Assembly (NCBI GenBank): GCA_021234155.1
Contig: JAJEKV010000237.1
Coordinates: forward strand, 593,251 to 657,250
From: Isoetes taiwanensis
Lineage: Eukaryota > Streptophyta > Lycopodiopsida > Isoetales > Isoetaceae
Reading direction: 5' to 3'
DNA: 64,000 nt
Both the position numbers and the translations under genes were made by a program. Shown here piece by piece: positions 23,445 to 33,999 of the stretch. Under the pieces are notes generated by a model. It worked only from the letters and a program-made list of their open reading frames with translations. It had not been told where the DNA came from and searched no databases. Positions within the stretch are counted from its first letter, which is position 1. Each line of letters opens with the position of its first letter.

Positions 23445-24639
23445 CACCAAGAATCCCAGGTTCTTTATTCATAACCAATTAATAATTAACTGTTCAAAAC
23501 TAGATAGTTGTCCTTATATTAAAAAGAAGAAAAAAATTTATTCTTAACATCTATTGGAGACCAAAATGCATGTAACATGATGGCATTGCTCTATGGGTAC
23601 TGTTCTTATTCATCCATTATTGCATGTCATTATGAGGGGACTCACACTATGATCGATAAATTGATCGGACAACCAAACCTTGACACAGGATTGAGGTTAG
23701 GTCTCTTGTAGTGGAGCTGCTCTAAGGGAAGGTGCTCTAATTCAGCGTAGGGGCCCCAACAAGCCATCAGATGAAAACATGAATGGCTCACGTGGCAGCC
23801 ATGGTGGACTTTTTGGTTCACGTCTACGGTTTAGGGTTAGTCTAGTTTTAACTCCATTCTGTTTATCTGCTGGTGCGCTATATGTCCTCAACAATCTGCA
23901 AGGGCACTCCAATGATCTCCAAAAGCACTCCAACGATTGCACGACCACTCCAATGGTTCAAGGGAGACCCAACAGACGCAAATGTTAACCCACAGATTTG
24001 GCAATCATGTGGAGATTTTGTGTCCAAATTTTCTTTTTCACTTTTGCATGCCTGATGCATATACCTCTAGACTTTAGATTTAGGCAATTAATATGGCCCC
24101 AATGTCTCGTAGATCAGAAGAAAAAGCTTCTCAAATGGTTTTCAGTTAAACAACTGGAGCTTCCCATGGCGCCAAGGTAACCATTCACAACCTTTATTCC
24201 CTCCATTTTCTTATGATTCTAATGTTCCCTCCATAGCATTTTCGTGTAGATTGCGTACCTGTCTGCATATTATCCAGTCTTTTTAGCGCCTTGGAGGGGA
24301 TCACCAGCTAGATATGAATATGGCCATCTTATTTCTTTCCCGCCTTTTCAATGTGCAAGATATTTAAGGTAATGTTAAGGTGAGATCAATCATTGTTATT
24401 TCTTCTCTAGATTGGATCTATTCGTCATTTCTTCTCTTGGTTGAATCTGTTCTGTGAGTACACCTTCATTGCTTGCTACTCTTATTTGTTATATGCAATG
24501 CAATTAAGAGGGAGAACCATCTGCTCTGTTGCATCATCAGCACCTCCTCCTCCTCTTCCAAGAGCCAGGTCTAAGTCCAAAGGCCCCATTATCCATAGCC
24601 AGCCAGAAAATACTTCTTTGGGAGGCAAACATGTCAGAT

Positions 24640-25938
24640 CTATGGAGGGAGGTTCATGGATCATGGAACAATTAAATCAGGCCATAGATGCTATAGATTC
24701 TTAGCATTAGAAAGCCTTCTTTACATTATGCCATACCTCTGACCACTCTTAGAAGGTGGTTGAATGGCCAAACTAAAGAGAAATTTGGGGCAAAATCAAA
24801 GGGATTGACAAAGGAAGAAGAGGAAATCCTTGTGAGTTGGTGTATGCCTCTCATTCTACCTGGATCTGTTAAGGATTTTGAAGGTAGAGGTGTAACTTTG
24901 GATCTGTTAAGAGAACGAGTTGGCGACATGTGTATTCATAGAGAAACTAGTTTTAAAGATGGCCTACCAGGTAACAAGTGGTGGAGAGGTTTTAAAAGTA
25001 GACACCCTAAAGTTGCTTTAAGGTCTGTTGAGTGTGTGGAAGTGCAAAGAGTAAAGGCTATGAATTCTACTAACCCGGATAAATTTTACTCCACTTTCAA
25101 AGCCTTGTACAATGACTTCCATTTTGAGGCATCTTTCATTTTGAGGCATCTACCATTTCGAACTGTGATGAAATTGGAATTCAGGATGGCCATAGGTCTA
25201 GTATGAGGATATTGACAAGGAAAGGGATTAGAAATGCCAATTTGACCATTCCCAAAAATAAAGAATGGCTAACTGTTTAAGCTGTATGAGTGCATCTGGT
25301 TTTAGAATGCCTGGTTTGTATGTATTTAAGGGAATAAAACTTAAAGATAGAGATTTGATGGTGGATGTGGCATGCTTGGTAGCGTTTTAAACAACATTCA
25401 AGAATTTGAGAGCTAGGTACATGCATAAAGGTAAGGTTGGTGAGCCATCAAAAGAGGATTTGGCTACCCTCGTATCTAGTGCAATTGTGGAATCTTTGAC
25501 AAGGCCTAACATTGTTGCAGGTTTTGCAAAAACAAGAATATGGCCCTTCAATGACAAGGTTGTACTTCTTGACCCTTATGCTTATAATGTAGTGACTTCG
25601 AAGATGAATTAGAAGATCTTGGTAACAATGATGATGTCGTTGCTCAAATTACGCAAAAGTTAGTTGAAAATATGATGGCTCATGATGGTGTGGGTGTTGC
25701 AGCAGAAATTGCGCATATGCTTCCTCGTGAACATATTGTGGATATTCCAAATGCTGTCCCTAACGAAGAACGGGTCAGAAGTATGCTTGTTCCTAATGCT
25801 GCCCCTGAACAAGTGCAAAATGTTGTTGCAGGTGTGCAAAACCGTGTGCAAAATGTTCTTGCTGGTGGGCTAGCAAAAGCTAAGAGATCTAAGTTGTTGG
25901 ATGCCCTTCAAGGTAGGTTGTTTATCACTTCAGATTAG
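24640..25938 (+). pseudogene. pogo-like (Tc1/mariner superfamily) transposase, internally deleted
   Basis: The N-terminal psq-type helix-turn-helix is visible as RKPSLHYAIPLTTLRRWLNG (about 24711-24770). A CENP-B-type HTH follows: LTKEEEEILVSWC, FKDGLPGNKWWRGFKSRHP. The first catalytic Asp region CDEIGIQDGHRSSMRILTRK is at 25157-25216. MSASGFRMPGLYVFKGIKL follows after a one-base shift near 25280. The segment that should hold the second and third acidic residues is missing. The frame jumps to DVACLVAF, a stop, then FKNLRARYM and NIVAGFAKTRIWPFN (25515-25560), the typical domain end. A 16-17-bp duplication at 25125-25150 adds a frameshift. Terminal repeats were not found. Confidence 0.75.
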
Positions 25939-25979
25939 ATGTTGGTTGTTAGAATAGAGCAGGACAGTTTGAACAAAGA

Positions 25980-26049
25980 GGCATTTGTGCATACCATAAA
26001 CGTCTGCCCCTCCTTGTAAATTAGGCATTTGTGCATACCATAAACGTCT
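25980..26049 (+). repeat. 26-bp direct repeat
   Basis: GGCATTTGTGCATACCATAA plus CGTCT occurs at 25980-26005 and 26024-26049, 44 bases apart. It is just downstream of the pogo-like remnant. No relation to its ends could be shown. Confidence 0.85.
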
Positions 26050-26177
26050 ACATTTGTTCACAATAGGTTGAGGGTGTGTGCCACTAATATTTACAAGGTG
26101 AGATATTTAATTTGTGTCTTGAGCACTTGATATGCTTGCAGGTGTGCCATCAGAGTCTTTACGTGTGCCAATAAAAA

Positions 26178-26300
26178 TAAATGTATTTTTATCGTCCACG
26201 GAGACAACGTGAGAAGTGGAATTTGAACCCACGCCCTCTTTCAAAGACCAGAACTTAGTGCCAAGATCCATTGAGCCATAATGGAACCCTTGTGCCATTA
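26178..26300 (-). mobile_element. tRNA-derived SINE sharing the LINE 3' tail
   Basis: On the minus strand there is a pol III A box, TGGCTCAATGG (26278-26268), and about 40 bases on a B box, GGGTTCAAATTCC (26230-26218), at tRNA-like spacing. The head resembles tRNA-Arg-type genes in its D-arm, but the acceptor stem no longer pairs. After the B box comes GTCTCCGTGGACGATAAAAA (26204-26185), the same block found at the 3' ends of the non-L1 LINE copies in this window, then an AT-rich tail. Sharing of a 3' tail with a LINE is the classic sign of a SINE mobilised by that LINE's reverse transcriptase. Confidence 0.65.
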
Positions 26301-26324
26301 GTAAGCTGTCTACTTTGTATAAGA

Positions 26325-26408
26325 GAAAGACCTTTTGCTTGCCATTCTGGGCTGTCAAGTATGCCTCCGCACCGTTGACAGCCCAGAATGGCAAGCAAAA
26401 GGTCTTTC
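26325..26408. repeat. perfect 34-bp inverted repeat, 16-base loop
   Basis: Positions 26325-26358 and 26375-26408 are exact reverse complements. The arms include GACCTTTTGCTTGCCATTCT and its complement. It starts about 25 bases beyond the SINE head. A transcript would form an uninterrupted 34-bp duplex. Identity of the arms implies recent origin or selection. No gene is seen in 26409-27215 apart from short ATCGC(A/G)AG-type repeats near 26440-26540. Confidence 0.9.
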
Positions 26409-27215
26409 ACTCAACGTGAAGACAGGTTAAAAAAAAAAAGAGAATCGTGAGTAAGAACAACAGAATTGCAAGTAAAATACAGCAGAATCGCGAGTGAAAC
26501 TCAAAATTGCAGGGTAAGAATCGCAGAACAGCAGGTAAAATACAGAGAGGAGACTTTTGAGTCCGTTCAACAAATTTAATTAACATTCTTTAAAAGAAAT
26601 GTTGCCATGTGGCGCAATATAGTTGGCTCCATGGCCTGAATTTCTTCTAACCTGCCTTTACTAGATATAAAATGAGCCTTCGCCAAGTTTTTGTCTGATT
26701 TTTTTTGTTCCAGAGATTGTAGCATTTCAGCTAGCTTCTGGTTGGTGTAATTTCAGGGAATTGGGAGCTAAGGAAGATGTACAATTACTGATTTGCTCAT
26801 ATGTGAGCCAAAGTAGGGCACCTTCCTTTATACGCGGCTGCAAGCTCCACCTCTTATGCCCAGCTGAAAAATGGGCGAGGAAAAAAAAAGGGCCAACCCA
26901 AGGGGCTATTTGCCCAGAACAAATTTAAGCAACAATTGCGCAAGCTGCCAAGATGACAAACAAAAAACTGAATGCATTTGGAAGCGTTCGTTCTGACGTC
27001 AAGCAAATTCATGAAATTCTACAGGAGGCTATACAAGTGGCGTTTGCCATATGAATCTGATACGGGGGGAGGGATTGCCAATTATAACCGGAATCCAAAC
27101 AGGAAAGGTGGAGCAACATCACATGGGGAGGGGCAGGTGGAGGAAAACGGGCCCAGATAAATGGGGCTGAAGGAGGGAACGAGCGAGATGACAGACAGGG
27201 CTAAGTTAGAGTTTG

Positions 27216-27479
27216 ATGGCGAAGGGTGCATGGGCATGGAAGGTTATGGCGATGGCGCTGCTGCTGCTGCTGCTGCTCATATGTGCAGCGCCCAGGGCTG
27301 AGGCTGCTCGATCTTACGATGAGACTCCTCCTTGGCCTGCATCTGGGTCTGATGCCGAAGCACCTGGACCAGCCTCTGAAGCACCTGCTGAAGCACCTGG
27401 ACCAGCTTCTGATGCTGCAGCACCTGAACCAGCCTCTGAGGCACCTGAACCAGCCTCTGATGCTGGAGCGCCTGCTTGA
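27216..27479 (+). CDS. small secreted Ala/Pro-rich peptide (arabinogalactan-peptide-like)
   Basis: The 87-codon frame from ATG 27216 encodes a textbook signal peptide. It has a charged start MAKGAWAWK, then a core with seven Leu in a row, then cleavage likely after AEA (about residue 30). The mature 57 residues are made of AP/PA/PE-type repeats (EAPGPASEAPAEAPGPASDA), with no Cys and no second hydrophobic stretch, so no GPI signal. Ala-Pro dipeptides are the hydroxylation/arabinogalactan sites of plant AGPs; that role is inferred. A long pyrimidine-rich 3' region with AATAAT near 27600 follows. The Leu core is encoded by a (CTG)n microsatellite (about 27258-27282). It looks intact; expression is unproven. 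Confidence 0.55.
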   Translation: MAKGAWAWKVMAMALLLLLLLICAAPRAEAARSYDETPPWPASGSDAEAPGPASEAPAEAPGPASDAAAPEPASEAPEPASDAGAPA

Positions 27480-30144
27480 CACCCCCTCCTATCACTACTA
27501 CACCTGCAAATCCAACCTTCCCTGCTCCCTTTCGCACTGCGCTTGTTGTTTTGTTCCTGATTGTATACTACAGTGACTTATTGTATGCCCTCATAGTAAA
27601 ATAATCCATAGTCATACTCGTACTGATAGTTTTGCTTGTATATTATGTATCCCCAGCAACTCATATCCTCTCCTCGTATTCATAGTATGTATCTCATTGT
27701 TATTATCATAATATAATGATGCTATCTCTGCCAGATCCTTAAGAAGGTGTGTTGTAATTTGTTACAGCATCTTTGAAATTGATATATAAGTACGTTATGA
27801 TATCTAGAAACTTTATTAATGTAGTTAGAGAAGTCGAACTCACATTAGTTAGAGAAGTCGAACTCACATTCCCATTCCCATTGGTGTTCTAAAATCAAGT
27901 CACACGTGATATAAACATTCCCATTCCGATTCCGAGTATGTATAGTAGCAGCATTAGCAGCAATATTAGCATTTGAATAAACAACAGGCCCAAGGAGAGA
28001 TGCTCTATAGCTCACAAGGTTGCAGCAGTAGTATTAGCACTTGCAGCAGTAGCAACATTAGCATTTGCATCCTCAGCAGGTCCAACAGGAGATAGTCTAG
28101 TTGTACTTTTCTACAGAGGTTATGGTTAGGTGGACGGAAGTAGTTGTTGAATAGCAACAAATTCTACATTATGATAGACAAGCATCATGTATCCTGGTTT
28201 TAATGTCATTATTATAAACCTGTAGCTACTGATTTTCTTTCGGAATATCATCAACATCATCTAATTGAATATTCTCCTGCAAATCATGTAGTTGAAGATT
28301 ACGTTGTCCTATTCATGAGGGCAACCTTTTGTGTGTCAGCACCTTTAATATTCAATGGTTGAATCAGCACCTTTAATATTCAATGGTTGAATCGACGACA
28401 GTTACTTTTTATTTTTGTTAAAAAGGTGATTAGAGTTGAATGAGAATGATCAGAGTTGAAATAAGCTGTGAGGACGTTTACAAAAATAGGTTACTTATCA
28501 TTGTCTTGCCATGAGAAGCTTTTGAACCTTGCAGATAAAAACCAACATAATTAGCTCCATGACAAAACAACCACAATGCATTTTCATTATGCAGTAAATC
28601 ATACCTAAATCATACCTTGAGCGAGGAAGTTCCTAGTTCATCTCCAAACATAACCTCCTTTTCTTTGAGAGCAAAACCACCCGCTCATCTTTCAACCTCC
28701 ACCCTTTTTGATACCATGATGTATTCTTTGAGAGCAAAACCACCCCATGCATAATGTGCTCATCTTTCAACCTCCACCCTTTTGATACCATGATGTACTG
28801 TCCTGATTGTGTCTGTTGGATTATTTGAGTGGCTTATGAATGACAAGGTCCACCTTTAGTCTCTGCTAAATTTTGCAAATGGCTTCCGAGTTCATAATCC
28901 TAAAGCTTCGCAGAAATTTGTACGACTTGTTTCTCTTACTCTACAATGGCAATGCAGTGATGTTTTATTAGGAACTGCGCGTGAGAATAAAGATTGGATA
29001 CACAATCCACAAGAGAGGCTCAATAAACCAGTAGTGAAAACCATACAGGTGGTTTTTCTGGTCATGACTAATTCTTCCAAGGATTAACTGCAGTCTCAAT
29101 CATTATATTTTATTTCAAAACTTAGTTGAGAGATGTAATTGATTGTGTCATGATGAATCAGCGGCCAGCTTTTGATCATCCTGGTCTAAGGGACTCAGAG
29201 GTCCAGGTCTTTTATCCTAACAGTTACAACCAGACATGAAGGGAGATACTGCAGAGATTAATATCAATTATCAACTATGGAAAACAAACGACAAATGCCC
29301 ATACAGCAGATTCGACGACTTAGCAAGCGTTTGGAATCCTCTTCATTGACTTTCAAATCAGATTATTTTTTCCCGGTCTATATACCACTGAAAAAAGTAA
29401 CGAAAGAACACTGCAAACAAAACAAAAAGAAACCTACCTATGTGAAGCTTCAACCAAAAAATGGAATTGCACCATATCTAATGTTGTATTGAACATAATT
29501 TGTAGAGAGGCCTCCTTGTCAAAAAGGCATCTGCAAACTCGTTTCTTACCTCTTTACTTCGGCGTCCTCGATCTCCATCTTCAAAGCCTATGCAGCAAAA
29601 ACGAGGTGGATTTGGCAGAACGGCCAAATTCCATCACCGAAGCTGAAACAGGGAATGCCTCCAAAAACAAATCAGGACATATGAGCCATCCATTTGTTCT
29701 CTATTCCTAACTGCTTCACAAATGACGACCTCAGCCACTAATGGGACGTCCTCAGCTTGACGGTCCATGACGGAAATTGTGACATTATCAGCAAATCCTT
29801 TTAGCCGTCCAACTTGGCATTAGAAACATGACTTTGCATATGCAGCTCAGCACTGCAAAGTAGCCTTATATTGATGGCCATATGCTAGAAAACCAAGACG
29901 AAACATTTACCTATTGTTTGGAAACAAGCATCATAGAGAATAGATGATTTACATGGCAGCTCCATATTTCAGCTAGTGTGTCATAATAAGTATCAAGGTC
30001 TCATCTAAGACACATCCACATGGAATATGACACCGTAGTTTTTAATAGAATATTACATTACAATTAGCACTTTAAGCACAAAATTTTCAAAATGATCTGA
30101 AAAATTCAGCGAATGCATACAACATTCGTTGAAAGTTAACTGTG
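27480..30144. other. non-coding region with local tandem duplications
   Basis: No recognisable gene. Tandem duplications include 24-bp units at 27822-27869, 28-bp units at 28336-28391 and units of about 63-74 bp at 28661-28797 (starting TTCTTTGAGAGCAAAACC). The last 50-100 bases before 30144 form the 3' side of the uL2m gene. Confidence 0.7.
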
Positions 30145-30742
30145 TCATTGAGAAACAGCTTCTTTCTGCGTGTTTTGGGCAGGATCATAATTATCCCATC
30201 GCACAAGACATATTTTTGCTCTGCGATTAGGATCATAATCCATGGCAACAATTGTTCCAGACGGGCCTCTCTTATGTGGTGTGAAGTCAACGACCCTGTA
30301 AAGACGTTTATGGCCACCTCCTTTATGCCAACTAGTAATACGACCTGCGCTGCGGCCTTTCTTGCGATGATGACCAAAAGTCAACTTTTTGCGAGCTGTT
30401 TGAGCTGCTATCTCGAACTTCTCAAGGTCAGCATCTTGAGATACATCATCAGGCTCATCAAACCCTAATATATCAGAACTGTAAGCTCTGCAGAAGAAAA
30501 TGCTCTGTGACCGCAGTAAGCTGTTTACGGAACAGGCATTTTCTTCCACCCATCTTTGTGGCATTGCTGTAGGAAGGCAATCTTCAGCGGTTCATTGGAT
30601 TTACAATTAGTTTCAGAGTTCGCCACAAACAGCACAAATATGAAATTTGAATGACTTACAGGGGAATCTGAGAGTTCGCGCGATCTCTTGCAATGAAATT
30701 GCTGAGAGTAGAAATCCGCCTGCATAGAAATCGGCTCGCCAT
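30145..30742 (-). CDS. rpl2: mitochondrial ribosomal protein uL2, N-terminal half, nuclear encoded
   Basis: Model: exon 1 30742-30660, intron 30659-30554 (GTAAGT...AAAG), exon 2 30553-30145, about 163 residues. Exon 1 begins MASRFLCRRISTLSNF, an Arg/Ser-rich, acid-free start typical of mitochondrial presequences. Exon 2 carries the uL2 RNA-binding domain: GRSAGRITSWHKGGGHKRLY, RVVDF, then GTIVAMDYDPNRRAKICLVRW. It stops about 16 residues later, so the C-terminal SH3-like domain with the peptidyl-transferase loop is absent. In several plants rpl2 is split, with the 5' part moved to the nucleus; this fits that state. The in-frame acceptor AAAG|A is not the strongest; CTACAG at 30567 would shift frame. 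The 5' region contains CCCTAAACCCTAA (30753-30765 on plus). Confidence 0.8.
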
Positions 30743-32015
30743 GCTCCTCGAAGCCCTAAACCCTAACTCACAATTTAATTTTCCTCAGTTACGTTAAAAG
30801 ATCCTTTCCCTCGTAAAAAAAACAAGATGCTGCGCACGAAGGTTGCCCTCAATGTCTCAAAGGGATGTGCGCATAGTCTTTGATGCATAGTGCCCGACCT
30901 AAGAATAAGTTCATGATCGTTTAACTTTGTTGATCTCAACAAAACTAATGTTAAACACAGATGTTATCTCCTCGTAACACATTAGTCCGGCTCAAAAATT
31001 AAAAGTTTTGCAAGTTTTGTACGAGAAATTGACTTAATATGCTTTGCAAGTTGAAGCTCGCTAAGAAACATATCGCGGCAACAAGAAGCTTTGCTCAAAA
31101 ATATTTTGGCAACAAGAAGCTTTGCAGCAGGAAGTTTTGCTAGGTGTGTATATTGGCGACGACGGTCTGCTAGGTCTGATAAAAAAATAAAATAAAAGGG
31201 GTGCCAAAATACCACCGTGGGAAATTTTTGCCAAAAAACCACTTTGTCTTTTTGTGCAAATCGGATACATTTGCCGCGTGGACTTTTGGGACCCGTTTGG
31301 TGTTGTTTTTGGCATAAAACAACACCTAAAACAACCATAGACCAAAAATTGGGGTTCGATTGTGATATGTTTGAGTATATCTTTGGCATATACACGATCG
31401 ACATGCCACAAGCCCACATGAATGAGGGTTTGCCCCCTTAGAGGCAACCCAAAACAAGGTGCTGCGCACAGAGGGTTGCCCTCCAGTTTCTTGAGGGTAG
31501 GTGGCCTAAATCTAAACGTGAAGTCATGTTTTCATAATCTATATTTAAATTAAAGTAGATCCCTACCATGTTCTTACAATCAGTTTGTAGTTCCCCTACA
31601 TTCATATACAAACCCGTCCACAAGTGCCCCTCGATCGAGTTGTGTAAGTAACTGAGTAGTTTAGTGTCTCGTGGATAGAATCTTGAATTATGTCTCTGTG
31701 GCATCGCATCTCCATTTTTGGTCAACAACGGGATTGACCATCTCAGACAAATTTGTGCTCTCATCCTCGTAAGACAGCTCTACATCACTAAACTTCCAGG
31801 CAAGGAAAAACAACTCGACGTAACCCATTTTATAGCTGGAACTTTATCTTTTTATAGCATCCTGCATCAATTCTCTGCAAACAAGACTGTTTGTTGCAGT
31901 TATCCTCAAATTGATGAGGCCTTTTCACTCGTTTTATCCTTATTTTGAGCTTTATGTGCTTCAGCTCACCATCAATGTTCTCTGCATTTTCTTGGCTTGC
32001 CGTATGCTTCATATA
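30743..32015. other. intergenic, repeats only
   Basis: Two related segments, AAACAAG(A/G)TGCTGCGCAC followed by a GGTTGCCCTC block, lie at about 30822 and 31450. TTAGAGGCAACCCAAAA at 31440 recurs at 32691. AAGAAGCTTTGC is repeated at 31082-31125. These may be ends of a degenerate DNA transposon. No protein family is recognised in the open frames here. Confidence 0.5.
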
Positions 32016-32656
32016 TCACTGCCCATCAACCTTCTGTAGTTGAATTCTTTTCCTGTATACATTTATTGTCTCGATAATGATGTTTGAAGGACTAGGAGAT
32101 CTTACACTACTCTCATAATGTTGACCATCATAACCAGTATGTTCCAAGATCCAAGGATGACAGAGAATTTGCTCTATTGTCAATCTTCCTTGAGGATCTG
32201 GACACATCATTCCAAAAATAAGATCTTTGGCCTCCTCTGACACAGCTAAAGAATCCCATTTCAAACATGTAGAGGCAACACAAGCTTCCAAAGAATTTCC
32301 TTCATATGCAGTTGCGCTGAGAAGGACGTTTCGGGACTTTAGATCCTTATGAACCGCGCCCATGTCGCAATCTTGTACAGTTCTGGCAAAAGAATAGATA
32401 AGGAAGGCTGCTTTTTTCTTAGAAAGCCTTCCTTCCCTCTCGATTTTATCATGCAAGCTACAATCACACAATTCCAAAGTCAAATGCCGGCAACTATCAT
32501 CTACAATTACCTCCTTGAGAGACACAACTCTGGGGTGGCGCTCTAGTTTCCGCAGGAACTCCACATCCTGCTTTATATCCTCAAGGTTGCTTCTGCCATT
32601 GCTACGGATGGGCATGGATTTACAAGTGAGTCGAAGGCCGTCCGAGATATGGAGAC
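32016..32656 (-). pseudogene. Ser/Thr kinase fragment of the CDPK/PEPC-kinase-related group, activation segment deleted
   Basis: The minus frame begins after an acceptor-like TTTTTTAG (32657). It reads TCKSMPIRS (ATP-binding Lys), LRKLERHPRVVSLKEV, LTLELCDCSLHDKI and the catalytic loop VHKDLKSRNVLL (HRD Arg replaced by Lys; Asp and Asn kept). It then jumps straight to YEGNSLEAC and EEAKDLIFGMMCPDPQGRLT, IEQILCHPWIL, the C-lobe end. About 90-100 residues with DFG, activation loop, APE and helix F are missing, so it cannot be an active kinase. The SLEA/HPWIL parts recall PEPC-kinase-related kinases, from memory. The glycine loop should lie in an upstream exon not found. The frame is otherwise clean, suggesting a recent deletion. 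Confidence 0.65.
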
Positions 32657-32756
32657 ACTAAAAAATTGTGGCTTGACCTCCACCGCCTTTAGAGGCAACC
32701 CAAAAATCGCCTCTGGAATAACTTTGTGATGGCTTTCTAATGATTTATTATTAATA

Positions 32757-32790
32757 TTAGTTATGGTGCCCGGCGTTGCCGGGCATATGT
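32757..32790 (-). mobile_element. Helitron 3' terminus
   Basis: On the minus strand, a perfect 8-bp hairpin TGCCCGGC/GCCGGGCA with a 3-base loop is followed 10 bases later by CTAA and then T. That matches the Helitron 3' rule: hairpin, short spacer, CTRR, host T. A second terminus with the same hairpin core, the same ACCATAACTA spacer and CTAG|T is at 50766-50795. The 5' TC end should lie to the right and was not identified. Confidence 0.6.
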
Positions 32791-33194
32791 ACAAATATAA
32801 GTTAATGCGAAGCATGTGGTTGGATGGAATGGTGATTTTAGAGAGAATGCACAAATTTAGCAACAATATGTAAAGCCACAAGGGATACCAAATGACATGG
32901 ATTTTGATTGAATTGTGTTGTATATGAATCTGAGAAGGTGAATACATAGCATAATATACAATATTAGAGAACCTTGGATTCCTCTTCAGTCCTTGTCAAT
33001 ATCAATATTTTTTTCTGCCATTCCATCTTATAGTATCTTTTCTTGCTATTTTAGAAAGCTAGGTACGCTCATAATGCATGAGGTTTGGGCGAGGGTTCAA
33101 CGTCGTCCAAATTGATAGACTTTGTGTATGTGGTCTTTGAGATAGACTTGATTACGTTATCTTGGATTCCATACCAATTTGAACATGCTCATTT

Positions 33195-33340
33195 GATGCA
33201 GTGCATGTCCCCACATCAAATTACAGGGGTTTTTTAATCCTAGTAGTAATGATTGTACTAGCCCATTGTATGGGTCCCATGACCTATTGGTCTCCGTGGA
33301 CGTTAAAAAAACTATTCTATTCTATTCTATTCTATTCATA
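33195..33340 (+). mobile_element. 5'-truncated non-L1 LINE, 3' end only
   Basis: On the plus strand, GGGGTTTTTTAATCCTAGTA (33226) leads to CCCATTGTATGGGTCCCATG and GGTCTCCGTGGACGTTAAAA. Five TATTC units (33312-33338) end the copy. It is the same family as the minus-strand elements starting at 33612, 42448 and 61605, in opposite orientation. About 120 bases of element remain. Confidence 0.7.
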
Positions 33341-33999
33341 TAATAGAATGCTTGTTTAGTATTCCTCGTCAAGTATTACTATACATGAGATGTTTAAGAT
33401 AACCTAATAAATAAGATATGTCATATAATCAAAAGCTTCTTCAAATATTCCTTGTTAAGGATTACTATAAATGACATATTTTTAGCTACAAATAGCTTAC
33501 ACAATTGTTTTGCGCCATTCATATATTCCTCATCGAGTATGACTATGCATGATATATTTCTAGCTATGAATAGGTTATCAATTGTTTCGTGCAATATTGT
33601 GAGAGAATTTTAAGGAAGGAAGGAAGGAAGTATATTTTAACGTCCGCGGAGGCCAAACTTGACCTATGAGACGGTACATGCAGTACACAAAGCAGATAAA
33701 ACCACACCAAAAAGACAAATGCTACTATACAATGTGTCCCTACTACTAGGATGAAAAAACCCCCACATGGGAGGAAAAACCCTGGTAGTAGGCTCTCAGA
33801 TCCCTTGTCCTGTAAGGGATTCTCTAATGGTAGAGACTTGCAAAATGTAGGATCGCGAGGCGTGCAACCATTGGCGATGCCGACAATTGATCTGCCGGTG
33901 CCTCGAGCATCTAAGATCGGCATGTGTTGCTTTCGGATATGCGTATATCTTGGGACACTCTTACGAGCATGGTGCTCATCCTCTCTTGTCGCATGTGGC

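Larger units (their letters stand above)
17875..23460 (-). mobile_element. L1-like LINE, minus strand, split by another element
   Basis: Read leftwards from 23460, this shows a purine/pyrimidine-rich 5' part and ORF1 (about 22700-21804). The start of the endonuclease (21786-21630) and then the RT and zf-RVT parts (20520-17880) follow. Between 21620 and 20525 lies an unrelated transposon-type gene. The simplest reading is one LINE with a nested insertion or replacement, though two separate LINE fragments are possible. The 3' end at 17875 has no poly(A). Confidence 0.65.

Noticed and set aside
30753-30765. Telomere-like CCCTAAACCCTAA
   Set aside because: There are only two units, located in the 5' region of the uL2m gene. 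This is a common plant promoter (telo-box) motif, not a telomere.
30982-31447. Two overlapping minus-strand ORFs near 31 kb
   Set aside because: They run through short AAGAAGCTTTGC-type repeats and non-coding flanks. No family motif was found, and both frames are equally open.
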